From Bigelowiella natans CCMP2755 (taxonomy: Eukaryota > Cercozoa > Chlorarachniophyceae), in the NCBI GenBank assembly GCA_000320545.1, contig ADNK01001868.1, positions 15,001-58,368 of the forward strand: a stretch of DNA of 43,368 bases, read 5' to 3'. Below the pieces are notes generated by a model that was not told the origin of the DNA, searched no databases, and saw only the letters and a program-made list of their open reading frames with translations. Position 1 is the stretch's first letter; every line of letters begins with the position of its first letter. Below, one piece after another: positions 1-11,651 of the stretch. Position numbers and translations under genes: made by a program.

Positions 1-38
1 ACTTGGTTCGTATTTGAACGCATCGATAAATGTTACAG

Positions 39-750
39 ATCGCTGCATCGGCAATATCCTTCGCATTCCAGATCAGAGGCATTGAAGACTGGAAGTGCGT
101 CCACAACAAGAACACCGCAAAGCGAATCGAAAATAACTTTTCCCCTGCTGCATTGATTTATAGCGATCCTCTGGAAAAGGAATCTGGATATTCACGAGGA
201 GACCTAGTTCCATGCAAGAAAGAGATGATGGAGCTGTTGCGTGAGCAGCGGTGATCCCATGACTTGTTGTTTTTGTCAATCCTCTCTCGCAATCATCATT
301 GACATGATCTGCACAACAGGCCAAGATACAACGCTGTTAGGGAGAAGTACAGTTCCAAGAAATACGGAGAGGTAACTAAAAGAAAAAAGACAATTTCTTG
401 ACCTTGAGCGGAGAGTGGCGCATGAAAAATCAGAACGTTAATGGTGCCGCTGTATAGCCTAATGCGTTGTCTGCGCAGGATATGTCTGCGAAGGATAGGA
501 ATCAATTAATTCGATTTATCATTGCATGCTTCAAGTGTGGATGTGATTTGCCGCTAATATTCAGGTTGCCAGCTTCGCCATAAGAAAGGCCAGAGATGTC
601 AAATTAAATGAGAAAAGCTACGAATTGGGTAAGTCTGTGGCCTTCATCAAGAAGGTTGATGACAATACCGCCGTGTGTAAGGTTCGGTCTCGCGTGAAGA
701 CTCAATTGAAATTGAAGAGCACCACGCTGCCATCGTCTAGATCGTGGTAA
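39..750 (+). CDS. 3' end of an unrecognised gene (partial)
   Basis: Three exons fit together in phase: 39-250, 320-371 and 565-750, ending in TAA at 748-750. The first exon opens after an acceptor (tgttacag), so the start lies left of the window. The visible 149 residues are basic and soluble. They include IRGIEDWKCVHNKNTAKR, SDPLEKESGYSRGDLVP and a Lys/Arg-rich tail with KARDVKLNEKSYELGKS, and finish in PSSRSW. I do not recognise the family and see no membrane segment or known catalytic motif. The even amino-acid composition and matching splice phases (phase 2 then phase 0) argue that it is truly coding. Its 3' end faces the 3' end of the GRAM-VASt gene across a CTAG-rich spacer. Confidence 0.6.
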
Positions 751-1518
751 GCTGGCCAGCTTGCACATGCCTGCTACCTGAAGCATAGTGTGCAATTACC
801 ATGCATTTACAAAGAAGATACACTGATGCTTAAAACGTCGCGCGATAGCGCTTGACAAGATTTAAAACTAACACTGATCGATTGAAACATGATTAAAAAA
901 TGTCAGCTTGCAGCTAGCTCGCAACATCGAATCAAAGAATAATCATTTACCTGCATATCATGCTAGTACGGCAAGCTGGCTAGATGGTTTCCGTGCATGT
1001 TGAAAATCGTTAATGCTAAAACACGTACTTTCTAAATCTAGACAATGTTCTAAAACAGAACTAGAGAAATGCACAAGCGACAGCTTTGCCTTTTCGCAAC
1101 CAGCTAGCCAGCCTGTTCGTTTCAATAAATCACGTGTTTATTCTGATGCATATAAAAAGAGCATGCACGGTAACGCCCAGGCTAGCAGGCATATAAGCTT
1201 AATTTGAATGCTCAGTTAGTCCACGCAGCAGCGATAACATTGGCTCCTCGCACTTATTCTAGAGTGTGGCCATGCTAGCACGTCCAAGAGAGCTTCAGTG
1301 ACTAGGAGACTGGACGGAAACGGTCCACCGAACATCACGCATGTGTGCGCACAGCGTACAGTATATGCTGGCATGCCATGGACTAGATGCATGCACATAT
1401 GTTTATTTGTGTGCAAATTTGTACATGCAACATCATCATTACGCTGGGTGCGTACTCTGTAGTAGCATGTCTATGCTGTTTTATGTAGCAGCCGCTCCTG
1501 CGGAAACATTACAATTTA
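751..1518. other. Tail-to-tail intergenic spacer 1, CTAG-rich
   Basis: No gene is visible here. The spacer separates two convergent stop codons. It holds about 11 CTAG tetramers in 768 bp (about 3 expected at random) plus many TGCATG/GCATGC words, and no microsatellite. It contains CATGCTAGCA at 1271-1280 and CAGGCTAGCAGG at 1178-1189; the second word recurs exactly in spacer 5. Confidence 0.7.
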
Positions 1519-1614
1519 TCATTTTTGCTGCTGGGAAAGCTCGTTGATACGTTTTTGGAGCTCATCGATCTGTCTTTGCAGAGAATTCACCTCCTGGTAT
1601 GTGTACATGAATGT

Positions 1615-1657
<43 letters not shown>

Positions 1658-2938
1658 GGAGAGAGAAAGAGAGGGGGAAGCACGATTAGGATGTAGCGGC
1701 CGACAAAAAAATGGTGATCGTTGCAGTTTTTTGGCGTTTCTTCTTCTGGTCAGGATCTGTCCGGTCAGATATCCGAGAGCGACGCAACGCTCTTTGATAC
1801 CAACCAGCTGTTGCGTGTATTTAGAACATGTATGAAGCGGCAAAATGAGCTCGACCTCGTTCCCGTAAACGCTGCCGTACAGGCGTTGGCAGAGGAAGAA
1901 TATGAGAATGATGATCATCGTTACTAATATCAACGACACGCCCTCCTCTAGTTTGAGCGGTCCCTGAAAGGATGAAAGAAGCAGAGAGGGGGGGTAAGGG
2001 GGGAAGGGGGGAGAAATGTTAGTCTCCAACCGCAAGGGGTGACAGCATCTGTAGCATGATAGAATTCATTTTGAGTGTTTCTATTCGTTTCGTTTTGAAT
2101 TATCATTCCTTAATCTGTGTCACTAGAGCCGCCCCTCCCCTTCCTCCCTCCCCTCCTCCCCCCCCCCTTCCGTCGTTCACCTTATCACCAACGATATGCA
2201 ACAAATACCGCAAGACACCACGGTCTTCCCCGACGGGTCCTACCGACAACAACAACAACAACAACAACAACAAAAGCAACAACAACGAAGATGATATTGA
2301 ATGATGATGACGTTCGTGGGTATGATCATGAGCAAGGATGGAGCTCATCGCACAGTCGGAAAAAGCAGATTCTCCGTTTTTTCCAGACAACATAGCGTTC
2401 ATACGAAGCCGGAGGGTGCCCACACAATGAAAACATCCCGATCAGAAGAGAAAGACAAAGCAATCGAAAGGCAGCCTCTTCTTCGCGCCGTGAATGATTA
2501 CCATCATCTACTGTGTTGTCCAGAGCAGTGTCCACGCTACGGGACTGAACATCCAGTAGCAGCAGCAGCAGCAGCAGCAGATTCGCCCCCCAATCCCGTA
2601 ACACAATCACATTCAAACCACACACACAGGGGGGTAAACACTACCATCATCATCAAATCTAGGAAGAATGAGAAGTTCTCACATACTGCACGCTTTCGGA
2701 TAATGTGCACGAGTGGACATGATGCAGAGCAGAGCAAAGCAGTTGGTCTCGATACTACCGGCCCCATCATCTTCTGCGCGATTGCGGCCGCGGACGCGTC
2801 CTCCGCAACCTCCTCGCCAATGTTTGCTATGTTTGATTCTCCTGGGAAGGGGGGGGGGGGGGGGAGGAAGGAAGCAAAGGAAGAAAGGCGAATTGTTTAA
2901 AGACAATTAGTGCATGTTTTTCAATTAGACGCGCGCAC

Positions 2939-2973
<35 letters not shown>

Positions 2974-3393
2974 AGGGAGGAAGGGAGAGGGGGGGGGAAG
3001 AGCAGCACGGTGCGTATGTATGGCCGACGATGCACGGGAGTGTTGCGAAAGCGACGGTTATTGGCCGCTCATTATTATTACCTTTATTCGCTTGGAGAGC
3101 ATCTAAGGCGGACCCCGGGAGGCTCTTTATGCTGTTTTTGGAGAATTTGATCCAATCGGCGACGAAGGCACGCACCTGATTGGTTGATTGATTGAAACAG
3201 CAGCAGCAGCAAGAACATAAGAGAAGGGGGAGGTGGAGAGAGAATAGCATGGCGCGAAGCAGCAGCAGCGAATAAGAGGCGTTGGAGGAGATGTTCTGGC
3301 ATAGCGACTGCTCTATGCCAGGGGATGATCTGTACTTAAATTTCGTTCTTCCCTAGAATGAAGAAGGGTGGAGTAAGGAGAGGCGGGGGGGGA

Positions 3394-3436
<43 letters not shown>

Positions 3437-4370
3437 GACACACCCCTGTATTCGCAAAGCCACGGATTTGGTATTTTATTAACGTGAATCTGAAAGGAGA
3501 GAGGAGGAGGAGGAGGAGGAAGAAGAAGAAGAAGAAGGAGAAGAAGGAGAAGAGCAACAACGACGTTAGCTGAAAGCGAGCGGCAGAGAGAAGAAAAGTG
3601 GATGAGAAGAGGGGAGAGGGTGTGAGAGGAGCGGGAGAATCAACATAGCCCCCACCCCCTTCCCCCCTTCCCCACTGTGAACGACACGGTAGTTCTCAAA
3701 CTCAGGATCTACAATCATACCACCATCATCATCATCATCATGACTTCACTTACTTGGTGAATTCGACAGAGGTCCAGATCTGCGCAACGCAGGACGGCCC
3801 ATTGCCCCCGCCGTTGGGGGAGGGGATGAGCAGGCCGGGAGGAATCTTCTCCTAATTTATTCAAGGGTGGGGGAAGAGTGTGTCGTGATATCGGAGAAGA
3901 ATTCCTCCTTGCGAGCAGGGAGGTTCGCTTGGAAAAAAAAGAATAGAAAATTATCGAACGTTATTGCGCTCCGATAGGAGTCGAGCCATGTCGTGGAACG
4001 AAACAGCATCATCGTCGCTTATACTCTTATTTCACGATATAGTAGTAGTGGTAGTAGTAGTAGTACGATAATAAGAACGAGTTTCTCTGTGGTGATAATT
4101 CATCTTTGTTATTCAGAGATTCCCCCCCCCCCCCCCCCCTTCTGTCAAGTGGAGCCGCAGACGCAAAAGGCAACAATAAATTTGAAACACAGTAGTTGTT
4201 ACGAGACGACCTTTGTAGGACAGAGCTTCAAGAACTTTGATGGCACTTGAGACTTGTCGGTCTTCGTGTCCAATATCACCCATCGAATTGCGACGTGAAA
4301 GTACCCGCCTAAATGCATTCATAGCGGTGTAGTATCAATGTACTGTTGGAGTAGCAGTAGTAGTAGCAGC

Positions 4371-4402
<32 letters not shown>

Positions 4403-7400
4403 AAAGAGCAATGATTTCTCTACGAGTGGTCGATGTTTTGGTGGCTTTCTCCCGCGACAGGGTTATCATTAGGCACCGCGCGAAGAGAGAGAACGATCGG
4501 TTCTTCAACGGTTTCCCCCGTCCAAATAATTGCGATGCGCCATGTATTCTTGAGGCAGGGCGACAACTGCAGAGGAAATCTACTTACTACTACTACTACT
4601 ACTACTACTATTACTACTACTACTATTACTACCACTACTATTACTATTGCTACTACTCTCCTACCGAATGGAACGTCCGGCATCATCGAGTTAGAATCTA
4701 TCAATAGGCCTCCCTTGAACAACTCGCAGCGTTGGATCTGTCCGCAGGAAGAGGAGGGGGGTGGGGGGGGGGGGGGGACAGAAATGAACAAATGAGCTCA
4801 ACTCAAGTGCGATCGCGCAATATGTTCGATTTCAAGATAAGCAGCGCCAAATGATGCTGCCTATATCTGACGACGACGACGACGGACCTTGTGCACACGC
4901 GTCTGCTTGGGCCCTAGAGGTCCGGAGAGCTTGGTTTTGACGAAGTATATGTCCCTCGTCCACACGTCCTTCTTCTGCTCCTTCCACTTTGTATAGCGGT
5001 ACTTCTCGTCCCCCCCCCCTGAGGTAGTAGTAGTGGAAGAGTTTTGCTTCTAACTCTCATCATGGAGAACACTTCATGTGTGCTTACTCTCACAGATCCT
5101 GTTCCCTCTATACAGACTGCATCAGGTCGTTGCGTGTAACCGCTCCCCCCCCCCCCCCGCTCCCCCCCCTCCAAATTCCCCCTACCTACCCCCCTCTATT
5201 AGCACGTACCTCGATGATACTGCGCCTGGGGAGCTGTACAGGTGTCGCTCAGATACAGATCCCAAAACGCCCTCGAGGAGAACGGGTAGCGCGCAGTCCC
5301 AGCCCTCGTGAAGCCGATGCTTGCGGCGCGCCTCCCCGTCAGGACGGGGGGGCGTGGGTCTTTGAACAGCGGACCGTCAACCGGCCTGAACGTGCCAGCT
5401 TCGGGGCGGCTCGAAGAGGAGCTTTTCGCTGGGAAGTCCGAGCGGCTTCTTGGGAGGCCAGAGCTCCTTTTTGCTGCACCGTCTCCCGCCAGTAGCCTGC
5501 TCATTGTCCCTGAAACAGAAGGCGGAGGGGCGGGGGGGGAGAAAGCGAACAGGAGGAGGTCGTTAGGAGGCTTTTGCACGAGTGATAGGGGGGGGGCGCA
5601 TAGAGTTTGAGAGCAAAGAAATACGTGGCAATCGAAGAGTGTTACTACAATAAGTACTACTACTACTACTACTACTACTACTACAACTACTATTACTACT
5701 CGATATTCCAGCGCTTTTGCTCGCTTGATGTGCGTCTAGGCTCCCACGGCGACGGGCTGCGGATGATGCACCACCCTGCTTCCTTGAGTCCGGCGGCGTC
5801 TTAGATCGCATCCCCCCCCCGCTCCGCCCCGCTGCCCGTTGCTGCTCCGGCGTGGATGACTTCGTCCCAATTCCTGTGTAGTCGCCGCCCTTACCCTTCT
5901 TCGACTTCGCTCGGTCGATAGAAGGCGTGCGGATTGAGGAGTTGTTGGTGACAAGAATCGGTTTTGTTGCGGTCTCAGAAGACGTCGTGCTGGCGGTCGT
6001 TTCAGTGGCGGCGGCGTTGCTATCTGCATCATCAACGGTCTCTGAGGATGCCGATGCTTTCGTCGCTTTCTTGTCAGCGCGTGACACGGAATTGGAATCT
6101 GTGTGGATGTGCATGTCCGCGTATAAACTATTCTTCGTTTTGGCGTTCGCTGTGGGGGTTTCTTTCTCTTCCGGCTGGTCTGTGCTGCTCTGCTGCTTCT
6201 TCTCCTTCGTCTCATCCTTTTTGGCAGTTTCCTCGTTACGCCCCGGGTTCTCCTCCTTCTCCTTCCCCCCCCCCTTCTCCTGTGCTCCCTTCTTGTCCTC
6301 GCGGTTCGCTGGCGCCTTATGATCGACGATAGCGTTCCCGTCCTTGCTGTCTTTGCTATCTCTTCCCGCCACAGAAGTCGTTACCTCCTTGCTTTCATTC
6401 GGGGCAGACCTCATATCACCAGCAACATCGTCGATAGAGGTATTAGTACTTTTTGGAGAGCCCTCATCGCGATTTTCAGTATCAGTATCATTGTCTGGTG
6501 TTTCCTCGCCATCATTTTTATGTTGATGAGGAGACGCCTCATCAGCCGCCTCTACCCCCTCCTGCGTACTTCCGGCGTCCCCATCTCCTTCCCCCGTCTC
6601 GGGAAGAGACGACGGAGCTTTGGATACTGGGGCAGATAGGTGGTCTTTCTTTTCCAGCGATCCTTGAAGATGTTAAGAAGAATGAGGAAGATAACTGTGT
6701 GAAATCCCACCCCATTGCCCCCCCCTCCTCCTCCTACGAACATACCTATTTGCCTACCTTGCGTGACTGAGGGGGGGAGCTTAGCAAGGGATTCCTGGTA
6801 TTCATTCACTGCGGCTTGTATATTGTCAAAAGCCTGATCTCTTGAGATGAACGACGCGAAAAAATACTGCGCCTTCAATGCGTCCACCTGCATGTGCGTG
6901 TTTGTTTTTTCACGGCCGAAGTGTCAGTGAGGGAAAACTGTGTGTCATGTGCATTCGGCGTGCACTCGTCTAAATGTTGCAGCACAATCTCTCGATTGGC
7001 CACCATCGAAAACTCCGCGCTGATGCCATGCCGTGCGCAACAAGTGAGACAGACAAGGCGGCGTGTCTCAAACTCAGCATAGGTGGGTGGGGGGGGGGGA
7101 GTGAGAGATGATCGATGCCACAAATAATTCTTCTTTTATTATTATTGGGAACTCGACGAAATTCTAGATATTTTTCGGGCGTGTACCTGGATTGCATTAG
7201 GGATAACCAGAGCGGTGTTCTTCTTCTCGACGTGTAAAATGTCGGCCATAGGGATCACCACCTAACCCAGCAAAGGAGTGGGGTAGCACAGCACGATTGC
7301 TTTATCTTTCACGAATGTTCTTAGGCACAAGGTGGATAAACGATTGTCAGCGAGGAAATAAACCTTAGTTTCATATCCAAACACGTTGCTGTAGAAGCAA

Positions 7401-7870
7401 AGGAAGTTCCTGGACAGATAAAGCCGACCCTGCGTGATGGGGAACAATCAGCTTCTTGTCTTTTGGAAAAATCCCTAAATTCATATATTTTCTCCTGGAC
7501 GGGCGATTTGTTGATGGAAAATAGACCAACCTGGAGCAGAATCTTCTTATGGTATGCGCATGTGTAGTAGTCGTCGAGCTTTTCGCTCTTTGGAAGGTCG
7601 AAGAGTTTTTGGAAGACCTTATTACTTTTCTCCGCTTGTTCCTACGAATGTCCAACAATTTATGATGGATGTACGTTGGTCAAAGTTCTTTGATAGTGAT
7701 TTGAGAGATTCATGCTACCACCGATAATTAGAGCGGTACTCTTGTTACGCACACCCTCAATGTACATTTTATGAACGCCATTGCTGGTGTACTGACGAAA
7801 CATTGACGGCTATAACTTTTTTTGGCGAATTCGAACCAAATACCTGTGGCAGTGCAGACAGGTCTGCCAT
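1519..7870 (-). CDS. GRAM-VASt (Aster/Lam-like) membrane protein, probable sterol transfer
   Basis: Sixteen exons join with consistent phases: 7844-7870, 7531-7641, 7364-7429, 7187-7261, 6758-6887, 5748-6662, 5210-5509, 4888-5018, 4665-4737, 4211-4308, 3754-3851, 3444-3489, 3082-3175, 2759-2841, about 1805-1963 and 1519-1593. They give about 826 residues starting MADLSALPQ. Residues 10-135 form a GRAM domain (GRLYLSRNFLCFYSNVFGYE, then FFASFISRDQAF). Residues 137-441 are an acidic, Ser/Thr/Lys-rich linker coded by one 915-nt exon. A VASt domain follows at about 515-720 (FWDLYLSD, LSGPLGPKQTR, PDVPFGGYFHVAIRWVI). One membrane segment lies near 757-773 (SLILVTMIIILIFFLC), and the protein ends in a short coiled coil. 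This is the GRAMD1/Aster and Lam/Ltc order; known members move sterol at ER contact sites. The function here is inferred. The donor at 1805 is the weakest boundary. Confidence 0.85.
1612..1677. repeat. (GT)n-(GA)n compound microsatellite
   Basis: An uninterrupted GT run followed by a GA run, in the last intron of the GRAM-VASt gene. Confidence 0.95.
1964..2758 (-). other. Long intron of the GRAM-VASt gene with several simple repeats
   Basis: This 795-nt interval lies between the exon ending in KMMGP (2759-2841) and the membrane-segment exon. Both flanks are in phase 0, so no further exon is required. It holds a C-rich tract (about 2133-2170), a (CAA)n run (about 2247-2273) and an (AGC)n run (about 2557-2580). 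Open frames here are mostly repeat-encoded. Confidence 0.6.
2939..2969. repeat. (AC)n microsatellite
   Basis: Perfect dinucleotide run inside an intron of the GRAM-VASt gene. Confidence 0.95.
3399..3433. repeat. (GA)n microsatellite
   Basis: Perfect GA run, a CT run on the coding strand, in the intron just after the 46-nt exon 3444-3489. Confidence 0.95.
4350..4402. repeat. (TAG)n trinucleotide repeat
   Basis: Near-perfect TAG/CAG run in the intron between VASt exons 4211-4308 and 4665-4737. Together with the TAC run at 4581-4656 it fills much of that intron. Confidence 0.9.
4581..4656. repeat. (TAC)n trinucleotide repeat
   Basis: Imperfect TAC/TAT run just downstream, in gene direction, of the VASt exon 4665-4737. 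It creates the poly-Tyr, poly-Thr and poly-Val reading frames seen here, which are not genes. Confidence 0.9.
5655..5700. repeat. (TAC)n trinucleotide repeat
   Basis: TAC run in the intron between the long acidic exon (5748-6662) and exon 5210-5509. Confidence 0.9.
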
Positions 7871-8436
7871 ACTGCGCAGGAGGGTAGGAGAAAGTAGGAG
7901 GGGGTGGGGTGGGCAGTCCCCGAGTCACTCAGACAAGGCTGCGAAATTTGGATTGGACTGTGCTCAATTTTTCAACAATAAATAATGTTTTTTGCAAGTC
8001 GCAACTCTAAAATGTGATAAATTCCTCCGGAATAATAGCTTCCGTAGGACACACACTGTATCTCAGAGCGAGAAAGAGGGAGAAGAGACCTAAGTATTCC
8101 TTCGAACTCGAGCGAATCCATCCGTTATTCTTGGAAGACAACAAAAAAGTGCCTCATAATGAGAAAAGGGGATCTATTTACGATCGGACGGAGCAGCAGT
8201 AGAAGGGGGTTATATATGGATATAAGTTGTCGGTCATTTCTCTTCTACGACAACCGTGCATTTGACGGGATTAAAATGGCTGGATGTCTATGACGCAGAC
8301 GTATAAATCCTATATATTTTCAGCGATTTAGTATTCTGCTGAAGTCTGAAGTTCTGAAATGAGGAAACGCTTGCAACGTTCGGGGGCAAGACGTTCGGAA
8401 TGGGTCCCTGCAGCTCCTGAGCGCTTCTGATTGCAG
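7871..8436. promoter_or_regulatory. Head-to-head promoter region between GRAM-VASt and PIP-kinase-like genes
   Basis: This 566-bp interval lies between two divergent start codons. I see no clear TATA box, shared motif or confident exon. It should carry the 5' UTRs and promoters of both genes. An upstream non-coding exon of the + strand gene could end at the acceptor ttgcag (8431-8436). Confidence 0.45.
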
Positions 8437-10778
8437 ATGGAGAGGAGAAGGAAGCCGGGAGAATCCCCAAGGTATGTTTGCGCTATTTTCTTCGTTGTTA
8501 GGCTCGAATCTAACATTTGCTACAGCAGGCGTCGGAGGACTTCCAGGGAGGCCGACAACCTCCTCAAGCGAACAGCTGCTTCGACCAGTGGCAGACACGT
8601 GATGAAGGCTACCAGGGAGCATAGCAAAATGTAATACGTACACAGAATCGAATCAGCCAATCGGCTGCCAAAATTGAAATGATGAAACCGTAATTTTTTG
8701 TGCGAATCAGGGTGAAATTGGAGTCACACGTATACTGGCCAGGCACACTGCGCTCCAAAACAACAAAGCTGCCGTTCACGTGCAAGTATAGAGTTAACAA
8801 TTTAGAAAAGCTAGGAGATCTAGAGAGGTATCTCCGTACTAAACCTGGATTTAGAGCCTCTGGGTTACGTTCAAGGTAAAATCTTGACAGAGATGGTCAT
8901 ACCTCCACTTCCTAAAGTCTGAATCTTCCCCGTCGTAGGATACGAAATAAAAAGCAAAAGCTTCCCAGTAAACAAACGAAGGAAGGAAAACATAGGTTTG
9001 TAGAATCCTCGCAGTTATTTACCCCGTGTATTAATCTTACTTTACTCCCTTTTTATGTGCAAAAGATGCCAGAGCAAGGGTGCAGGCAACGGAGAAGAAT
9101 TAGCAGCAACAATCATTAGGTGTCTTATAATTTACTGCATGTTGTTAATAGGGACAGTAATGTATCTCATCGATATTGGTAGGATCGACGGTTCCGAGGC
9201 TTCGAAGACAAACGGCGACGAGATAAAAGTACCCATAATTCGCAGCCCGCCATTATTTGCGTTTAAACAAAGAAAATTTGTAGGACGAAGGCGTCGAAGA
9301 TGGTGGAAGCGATGGTGCAAAAAGCATTAAGGAACTCCCGGCAGACCCCACAACTAATGCTGATCGATTGCTTGTTGAGGCTGCAGAGGAGCAGGATGTA
9401 GACGAGGACGGCGATTCCTTCCAGGCGGAGGGCGACCTCGAAGACGTTTTGAACTCGGTAGATGGTGCGATCGATCGTATCACCAGCCTGGGTAGTGGCA
9501 ACGTGTCCGGTATTATTGAGCCCATCAACGAAGGCAATCTCTCTGGAGGTAGCGAACAAAACAGAATCCTTAAATAGAAATCTTAATTCTTCCCCACCTC
9601 TTGGTTCTCCAGTGCAAAAATCGTTCACCCTCTCCTCCCTCTCCTCTTCCTCTTCTGTCTTCTCTATCGCTGCCTTTCCCAGGGAGTTTGTCGGATCCGC
9701 CCGAGGACATTTACGGGGACGAGATGGATGACTTAAACGCCGACTTTGAAAACGACGATGTCGATGATATCGAAGATGTTGAAGGGGGGGGTGGTTTTGA
9801 GGTAGACTTAGAGCCGTTAGAACCTTTGGACACGTTTGAGAATGAAGCTGGCCTTAAACACACCGACGACCTCACAAGTAGTAGTAATGGCGGGGTGGAG
9901 GAGAAAAAGTGTGAGGGGACTGACAATGAGGCTGAGGGGGAGAGTGGTGCGGATATTGAAGAAAAGGGGGGGGGGGCAGTGGATGGGAACGAGGGGGAAG
10001 GAGAGGGCGAGTTAGACGCAAAGGACTCCCAGGCGAAGAAAAGCAGCCTTATTAAAAGAGAGCTTACTCGAGAGTGCGAGGAGAACGAGTTAACATCAGA
10101 AATAGTGTTCCGAGAAAAGGATCCAAACGCAGCTCCGTCACTGCTAAGCAAGCACAAGGTGAATGAACTTTGCTCATGCACAACGGTGCGATGGTGAGGA
10201 GTGATACAATATTCTCTCTCTCGCCCCTCCCCCGACCTCCCCCCCCTCTCGTTATTTCTTGATGCGTTTGTGTGTGTGTGTGTCTTCTGCCTGTGCGTTT
10301 GGCTCCTAGGAGTCTTTCGCTGCTGCGGATATCCTGAAAGACGAGCAAAGAAGAAATTCCTCTCAGTTCAGAATCATCCAAGCTGTTTTTCAGCTTATGC
10401 ATGCGCTAAGGGTAACAGGACACAGGCAAACATTAATTTTTGAAAACATTCCTTCGTATCCATCTCCCCCTCCCCTTTCTCTCTCTCTTTTTCTCTTTCT
10501 CCTCACTTCTCTCCTGCCAGCCTCCACCAAAATATTTTTAAGTGCTCGTTGGTCGGGACATTGCCGACAACTGTTTCTCAGGCAACATTGAAGTGCTCCT
10601 ACAATGAGCTAGCCAACGCGAGAGCATTCGCTAAATTGACGCTCCGAAAGCGCCGCAATGCTTGCACAGAGGTTGCCCCGTCACTATGTGATCGAAACGA
10701 GCGGATATTCACCACTAGAACAACTATAAAACTTCCGCTCAAGAGCTTTCAAGTTTGAAGTGAGATCGAATCCACTGA

Positions 10779-10826
<48 letters not shown>

Positions 10827-11090
10827 TCTCCCCCCCCCTTTTCTCCAGGTCGACACGGCCAAGTTTAAAAAAGATCTAGGTGCTGCTGATGACGACGGCG
10901 GGGAGTCGAGTAGAGATTCGTCTGTTTACACGGTGGGCGGAGCAATGTTTTACGAGGAATACAATCATGCGCGTTTTTTACTATTTATCAAATAGTTTCT
11001 TTTTTGCCAGAATGCGCCACGTATGTGTGTACATTGGATATCTGTGTGTGTGTGCGTGTGTGTGTGTTTGATGCATATGATAGACAATAT

Positions 11091-11129
<39 letters not shown>

Positions 11130-11301
11130 ATATTTTTATATATTATTATAATGTTGTTGATGGCATTAAACAGCCCCATCGTCGATCTCGCTCACGGTTA
11201 AAGTTGCAGCTGCCCGATGACCCTGATGACGATATGGTTCGATTAATATTGCACAGGGCATGATGCAGTCGTAGTAGTAGTAGTAGTAGTAGTAGTAGCG
11301 C

Positions 11302-11351
<50 letters not shown>

Positions 11352-11414
11352 CACCGATGGTAGATTCTTTCTCTCCCGACAAACAAGTGCAACAAAGTAC
11401 AAATATTCGCAGCA

Positions 11415-11453
<39 letters not shown>

Positions 11454-11619
11454 TGTGTGTGATGGTATGTTTGCATGCGCGTGGCAATGTTCCCACATTC
11501 CTATACCGACTGATTGACAGAGCCTGCTTGCGGATTTTAAGTTCAAGACCTATGCTCCAAGGGTCTTCTCCTGGTACTTTCAGCATAATTAATTGACAAC
11601 ATTAAAATAAATAAATATA

Positions 11620-11651
<32 letters not shown>

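Noticed and set aside
1721-1927. Open + strand frame with polar, protein-like composition
   Set aside because: It is antisense to the membrane-segment exon of the GRAM-VASt gene. The - strand reading gives the expected hydrophobic segment and matches the upstream exon in phase 0.
2117-2423. Poly-Asn, poly-Thr and poly-Leu frames
   Set aside because: They are translations of (CAA)n and C-rich repeats inside an intron, as are similar frames at 4433-4795, 11146-11586, 14056-14289, 25202-25458 and 41798-42306.
4420-4791. Open - strand frame including RIAIIWTGETVEEPIVLS, looking like an extra VASt exon
   Set aside because: Splicing 4665 directly to 4308 restores the family motif PDVPFG-GYFHVAIRWVI in phase. 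Inserting this frame would break the domain.
5927-6332. Two long + strand frames
   Set aside because: They are antisense shadows of the 915-nt acidic exon, created by its biased codon content.
6875-7123. - strand frame with Cys-rich sequence next to the GRAM exons
   Set aside because: It lies in the intron between 7187 and 6887, which join in phase 0 to give an unbroken GRAM domain.
8320-8643. - strand frame upstream of the GRAM-VASt start
   Set aside because: The + strand exons 8437-8471 and 8526-8630 have good splice sites and continue in phase through 8711-8875 and 9015-9228, so the - strand frame is a shadow.
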